Below are positions 58,660 through 64,000 of a stretch of DNA of 64,000 nt, piece after piece. How positions within the stretch are numbered: position 1 is the stretch's first letter; every line of letters begins with the position of its first letter. The position numbers and the translations under genes are program-made. The notes under the pieces are model-generated. The model saw only the letters and a list, made by a program, of their open reading frames with translations, was not told the DNA's origin and made no database searches. The DNA is from Erpobdella octoculata (taxonomy: Eukaryota; Annelida; Clitellata; Hirudinida; Erpobdellidae): NCBI GenBank assembly GCA_963978895.1, contig OZ022242.1:32956333-33020332 (forward strand), in the 5' to 3' direction.

Positions 58660-60330
58660 CATACATACATACATACATACATACATACATACATCTATAT
58701 ATATAAAAGAACATGTCCTGACTGACTGACTGACTGACTGACTGACTGACTGATAATCAACGCCGAGCTCAAACGCCTCATCCTAGGAACGTGAAATTTG
58801 GAACTTATATTACTTTTATAGCGTAAACATCCGCTAAGAAAGGATTTTTGAAAATTTTGCTCCTGAGGGGAAAAAACTGGAAAACAAACTTTTTTATAAA
58901 ACAATGTATATCTCGAAAACCAAAAATGAGGAGATTTTGAAATTTGGCATATAGATTCTTTTTGAAAAATAAAAAGATACGTGTTTCACCATTTTTTGAA
59001 AATTCGGTTTCCCGGACCTCAAATGTGGGTTGGAAAATTGGGTTATTTGGTTTTTAAAGTAGCTTCTACTCAAAAACTGTTAATGCTACAGGAGTAAAAA
59101 TTAGTATTTAGTTTCTACTCCAAAAATAATGAAATACGTGTTTAAGCATTTTTTGAAAATTTGGTTTCCAGGACTTCAAATGTGGGGTGGAAAATAGGGC
59201 TAATTGTCTTTTATAGTAACTGCTACTCAAAAACAGTAAAAACCACAGATGTAAAAATTATTATTTAGTTTCTTTTCTAAAAATAAAGATACACGTGTTT
59301 CACCATTTTTTACAAATTTGGTTTCTCGGACCTCAAATGTGGGTTGGAAAATTGGGTTATTTGGTTTTTTAAGTAGCTTCTACTCAAAAACTGGTAATGC
59401 TACAAAAGTAAAAATTAGTATTTAGTTTCTACTCTAAAAATAATGATATATGGGTTTCACAATTTTTTGAAAATTTGGTTTCCAGGACTTCAAATGTGGG
59501 GTGGAAAATAAGGTTATTTGGTTTTTAATGTAACTGCTACTCGAAAACTGTAGATGCTACAAAAGTAAAATTAGTATTTAGTTTCTACTCTAAAAATATT
59601 GATATACGTGTTTCACCATTTTTTGTAAATTTGGTTTCCAGGACTTCAAATGTGGGATGGAAAATAAGGTTATTTGGTTTTTAATGTAACTGCTACTCGA
59701 AAACTGTAGATGCTAAAGGAGTAAAAATTAGTATTTGGTTTCTACTCCAGAAATAATGATATACGTGTTTTACCATTTTTTGAAAATTAGGTTTCGAGGA
59801 CCTCAAATGTGAAGTGGAAAAAGGGTTATTTGATTTTAAAATAACTGCTACTCAAAAACTGTAAGTGCTACAGCTGTGAAAATTAGTATTTTGAGGTTTT
59901 GTGCCGGTTAAAAGTAGATGAGTTCAGTTTATCACCGGACGGACGGGCCAAGCCGTTATTTTAGGGTCTTCATACGGCCCTGCCCAAATCTTAAATCAAG
60001 GTGGGACGGGCCGAGATTTTTAACCACGTATATAGACATTTTAGTGATTTTAGGGTGTTCAGACGTGCCGGGGTAAACCTGAAGTCAAGGTAGGTACGGG
60101 TCGAAGTTTTTCATCAAGTATATAGAATTTCTAGGCCTGTAAAAACGGGCCGGGCCCATATAGACGGGCCGTGCCGGGCCAGGAATTTCGTTTTTGAAAC
60201 GGGCTGGACCAAGTTGTCGACGGGCCGAACCGAGACCTTAAAAATTGATCCGTGCAGTACTCTACTATGTATGCACGGTTCAAATTTTCTAATTTCATGC
60301 GAGCGAAGCCGCTACGGGCACTGCTAGTAC
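58660..60330 (+). repeat. dispersed repeat with internal 157-bp satellite
   Basis: It starts at a (TACA)n run, then ATCTATATATATAAAAGAAC, (CTGA)n at 58718-58753 and AATCAACGCCGAGCTCAAAC. It ends GCGAGCGAAGCCGCTACGGG then CACTGCTAGTAC before another (TACA)n at 60330-60362. Six direct copies of a ~157-bp unit (TTGGTTTCCAGGACTTCAAA then TGTGGGGTGG) start at about 58989, 59147, 59301, 59459, 59616 and 59772. A hAT MITE remnant (about 59930-60264), related to 29182-29387, is inserted near the end. No coding potential is seen. The head/tail pattern resembles large invertebrate families whose classification I cannot decide. Confidence 0.65.
59930..60264. mobile_element. hAT MITE remnant related to 29182-29387
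   Basis: Matching blocks include CCTGAAGTCAAG, CAAGTATATAGAATTTCTAG, GGCCTGTAAAAACGG, TTTTTGAAACGGG and the right end CCGTGCAGTACTCTA. CCGAGATTTTTAACCACGTA TATAGACATTTTAG is a second internal copy of the same block. The left terminus is not recognisable. Confidence 0.55.
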
Positions 60331-60365
60331 ATACATACATACATACATACATACATACATACAAA

Positions 60366-62316
60366 CATTCATTTTTATATATATAGATGTATGAATTCTA
60401 GTTTATGTAAATAATTTTGTGTCCTTTCCCATTAGTAAACAAAATAAAAGTAAACATGAAGGATAAATTGTTTTATTTCCTGATAGTTTAATATTCATCA
60501 GCTAGTGTGCTACTCTGCTAAATAATAATTCAATGGGAATATTAATGTTAAATTTTTTTTAGAAAATATTCACTGCGAATGCGAACCCCCTGGCAAAAGT
60601 GTGGGAAAGCATCACTGATTTAAACCTATTAATATGTATAGTATAGGTACAGCGTTTCAACAAATGATGTAGAAAATTTTGAAATAAGCCTATCACAGCA
60701 AATGTTGAAAATAAATTCTTGATCCTGACTTAAGTCATGAACCCTGCAGTGAATTTTAATCTTTAATGATAATAACGTCAGTCTGACACAAACGTCTAAA
60801 TTGGCCTGGTGCAACTTAACTACTCATCTCTTATTGTTTAGTTTATAATAAAGCAAGTTTATGAGCTGCATACAGTCTATACAAGTTAACACTGTCGTTC
60901 ACAATTTTCATGTCGGTGCGAAATTGCATGCATTGCTACAATCTATTGAACCGTAAGTCGTCAAAGTAACCTAACTACTACTAGGGGAAGACGGGCTAGT
61001 TGTCACAAATTTTACTTTTAATGATGTGCGCAAGTCATATAATAAATTATTAAAAATCCAAAACATGCGTTAGTTAGCTGAATTACTATAAAATGAGAGG
61101 AAAATCATAAGCAATCTTAATTATACAATAAACCATGTCATAAATGAGATCAAAAGGTAGACCCCAAGATGAGACAATAACCTACCCCATGATGGGGTAG
61201 GTTGTCTCATAGGACGGGGCATAACTTTCATGGTATAAATAAATAACCAGGATTCTGTTGTGTACAGTGATTTGCTGTAGTCTGTAGTGTAGTTGCACCT
61301 TATTGTACAGCCAACCTTCTATCTCGACTAGTTTTATTTTGAAGTCTGAAGGACAGAAGCACAGTTATCAACAAAGTCTTAAGTAAAGTAAAGGTGATGA
61401 TAAAATTGTTTAAAGTTGTTTGCGATTCATTACAGCAGGTGTTTAAAAAAAACTGAAAGAGCAATGAATGGGATGAAATGCCAAGATAAATTCTCTGTTG
61501 AAGATCAGAATATAATCCTATTTCTTTTCTTTTCATTCAGTCTATCCAGGTGTCTAACTGGTTGACTGGTTCACGGATGGAAGATAGTGATAAGACGTTT
61601 TAATTTCAGACTACGCTGATCATTACGGCAAAAAATCTCAAAAACTATAAAAAAAGTAACATTTATTAAAATACATAATAACCCTTTATTCGTGGAAATA
61701 TAATATCAGTTAAGGCAGTGATTCACATAAACCTTCATTACGTATTAAGTCACCATAACTAGGCGTCCCCTTCCTCTTTGATCGGTGGGCTTCTGGTTGT
61801 GCTAAAGTGCTAACCACAGCACTGCGCAGATGTCAGAAGTAGACTGGACTGGACCAGACTTTTTAAGTTATTCGGAAAATCTTTGTATAATTTTTTTACA
61901 TTTATGCAAAGCAGAGACATAAATTGGTTCAACACAAAATTACTGACAGTGGCAGATTTAACATAAGGCCAAGGGGCGACCCGCCCCCACGCCTATGTTG
62001 ATTCTGAAAGAGCGTTCTTTATTTATTTTTGAATCTTTCCTTTAACATCACTTGACACGTGTGTGTATATGTGTGAGACGTATTGACAGGTTTTTAAACC
62101 CCACTTCCTTTTATCTGATCAAACTGAAATTCTTCTCAATTCAACTTTCGACCATTGCAGCAAAGAAAATCAAGAGAACTGACAAAAAAAACTTAGTTTA
62201 ACTGCAGAAATGAACGTCGTCCGTTGGCAGCTCTTTGAGTTCTTGTTCTCTAAAAAGGGTATCATTAGAATTAATCAGCTTAACAAATGCTTGTGGAACC
62301 TATACTACGGTACACT
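60366..62316. other. intergenic, no gene seen
   Basis: The stretch is AT-rich. GGGGAAGACGGGCTAGTTGTCA at 60984 and ATGATGGGGTAGGTTGTCTC at about 61191 look like parts of one degenerate element of the 'GGGG...TTGTC' kind. GACAGTGGCAGATTTAAC at 61946, followed by G/C runs, resembles a hAT-like terminus. No ORF longer than ~80 codons has any protein-like feature. Confidence 0.4.
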
Positions 62317-62614
62317 CAGGGCCGGATTTACAGGCAGGCCGACTAGGCCATGGCCTAGGGGCCCCGCAAAATAAGGGGCCCCAAAAACATTTGGAGTAGC
62401 ATGAAAATTTTTTTTAATATCAATCGATTTGCAATAAAATTATTCCATAGTGATTTTATTATTTGTATTGATAAAAATTGAATTAAAATCTTAGATTACA
62501 TTAAAGTTGTAATATATTTTTGAATTTAAAAGTTTAGCAATATTTTTTATTTTTCAAAATGGGGCCTCAAATTTTTGTTGGCCTAGGGCCCCCAAAATTG
62601 TAAATCCGGCCCTG
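62317..62614. mobile_element. 298-bp hAT MITE with perfect TSD
   Basis: The termini CAGGGCCGGATTTACA and TGTAAATCCGGCCCTG are perfect 16-bp inverted repeats. The 8 bp on each side are identical (GGTACACT at 62309-62316 and 62615-62622). Subterminal blocks GGCCTAGGGGCCCC and GGCCTAGGGCCCCC are also mirrored, and the centre is AT-rich. It is a textbook non-autonomous hAT and a fairly recent insertion. Confidence 0.92.
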
Positions 62615-63300
62615 GGTACACTGACATAATTTATCTGGAAACTGGAAAATAATATCTCTGATGTTCAAAGAAGAGTCTTACTTAGTGCAGAACGTTTAAA
62701 GATCTCATGAATGACACTTTTATTGGATTTCATTCAAACTTCGCTAATCTCCATTTGAGTTCTCGATGCTCAATGTCAAATGTGTTATTTTATAACAGCG
62801 TCTTTATTAATCAAACTAAAAGACATCGTACCTACCTACCTACCTACTTACCGTGCCTACATATGGGACCACAACTGGATGACACTGAATAGCTCTTATT
62901 CCACGTTTGGCGATTTCAAACCTATCAACGGTTTCTAGCGAAATCTAACAACGAAGCAGAGTCTTCAGAAATAAATTCTGCTTACTGTTCCTAGATTGAG
63001 TGATTGTTTGTAATTATCGGCAATTATTGCGAGTCACATTATTAACCTGCCAATCAAATCAACCCAGCCGAAATTTAGCGAATATTTAATAATATACCGG
63101 CTAATATATAAATAGTCTGTTTTCCAGAAGCTTCAATATAATTCTTAAACTTGACACACCATCGTAATATCTATTTAAAGAAACAACGAATTCATTGCTG
63201 CTTAAAGTCTTCATCACCAACGCCCATTCAATCCGCCCAAGTAGGACAATCAGCCACTAAATCAGCTGTTTCAGTGATTAAGACAACCAATTTCACTGAC
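62615..63300. other. intergenic, nothing recognised
   Basis: AT-rich single-copy-looking sequence. A short (CTAC)n run at about 62831-62849 is the only repeat. Confidence 0.4.
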
Positions 63301-63316
63301 AGAACAACAAAACACT

Positions 63317-63317
63317 G

Positions 63318-63352
<35 letters not shown>

Positions 63353-63468
63353 CAACCAACCAACCAACCAACCAACCAACCAACCAACCAACCAACCAAC
63401 CAACCAACCAACCAACCAACCAACTAACTAACTAACTAACTAACTAACTAAACTAACTAACTAACTAA
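63317..63468. repeat. (AACT)n/(AACC)n compound tetranucleotide array
   Basis: The array is AACTAACT, then a central (AACC)n at about 63351-63422, then AACTAACT again. It is a symmetric compound microsatellite. Confidence 0.95.
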
Positions 63469-63567
63469 CAAGCCTGATTTCATTTTATTTTCTTCAATCC
63501 TAGGCATCACACAAATAACAATCTCTTATTATTCGATATTGAGACATAAAAAACAGAACAAGACAAA

Positions 63568-63690
63568 TAATAATAATAATAATAATAATTCGGCAGTAAG
63601 TAACCAAGAAAATCTGGAGGCGTTTTAAGGGAAAGGGGGCGATAAAATTAATAACAATAATAACAATAATAATAATAATAGTAGTAACAT
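63568..63690. repeat. (AAT)n/(AAC)n trinucleotide tracts
   Basis: (AAT)n at 63568-63589 and 63661-63682, with AACAATAAT interruptions. The region between contains a GGGAAAGGGGGCG patch. Confidence 0.9.
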
Positions 63691-64000
63691 AATAACTTGA
63701 CAATAATAAATAGAAAATTTCTAAGATTAAGGTCCAAGTCCACTCAGAGAAAACGTTTTATAAGACATATACGGACAAAAATTTCAAGAGTGAGATTTAC
63801 AAAACAGCTTCACAGCAGAAATAAACGCAAAGCTGGCTTTGAAATAATTGAAACAGGGTGGTTCAACAAATAAAGCAAATTGGTTAAAACCAAGAAAATA
63901 GGGTCGTTCAACCAAAAAAAAAATAATATTTGGTTCAGCCCACATAGCAGGGATGTTCAACCAATGAAGCAGGGTAGTTTAACCAAGAAAATAAGGAATT

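Overview
This window is eukaryotic and animal. It is AT-rich and full of simple repeats and DNA-transposon debris, and its protein-coding genes are split by GT-AG introns. The gene families are metazoan: an XPR1 phosphate exporter, a SLC2A13-type inositol transporter, a long C2H2 zinc-finger protein, and a lectin/EGF receptor beside a receptor-tyrosine-phosphatase fragment. A fucolectin-type domain next to EGF and PTP exons, the TE mix and the RTE-like element with a zinc-knuckle insert all suggest a lophotrochozoan-like invertebrate. The species cannot be named from the sequence.

Layout. 1-700: (GACT)n satellite. 2103-10313 (-): exons of a putative lectin-EGF-transmembrane receptor. 5400-6050: a decayed coding stretch. 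6391-8560: a dispersed repeat carrying an inserted ~1.6 kb palindrome. 7317-17528: two almost identical 5,106-bp tandem units that contain the lectin exons, an LTR-retroelement protease remnant and transposon ends. 17660-18185 (-): a broken PTP-domain gene. 18973-20244: a hAT-derived foldback element. 20814-35050 (+): a complete 16-exon XPR1 gene (673 aa), with a non-LTR reverse transcriptase, a MITE and several minisatellites in its introns. 36914-42209 (-): a complete 10-exon SLC2A13-like gene (591 aa). 44375-48631 (-): a 6-exon, 12-finger C2H2 gene (955 aa). 50140-51265: an inverted-repeat element. 52111-52992: an internally deleted hAT copy. 53168-54733 (-): a 2-exon gene for an unrecognised basic protein (450 aa). 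55600-60365: nested repeats, including a hammerhead-ribozyme-like motif at 56664-56706. 62317-62614: a hAT MITE with a perfect target-site duplication. 63300-63690: tetra- and trinucleotide arrays.

The intact genes are single-copy host genes for phosphate export, polyol/sugar uptake and transcriptional control. They have no operon logic and are separated by kilobases of repeats. The most notable accessory region is 2-18 kb. A module-symmetric (phase 1) cell-surface receptor locus there has been hit by a palindromic element and a very recent tandem duplication. One of the two differences I saw between the duplicates destroys a splice acceptor of the lectin exon. All exon models were built by eye from reading frame, splice consensus, phase agreement and family similarity known to me; no search was run.
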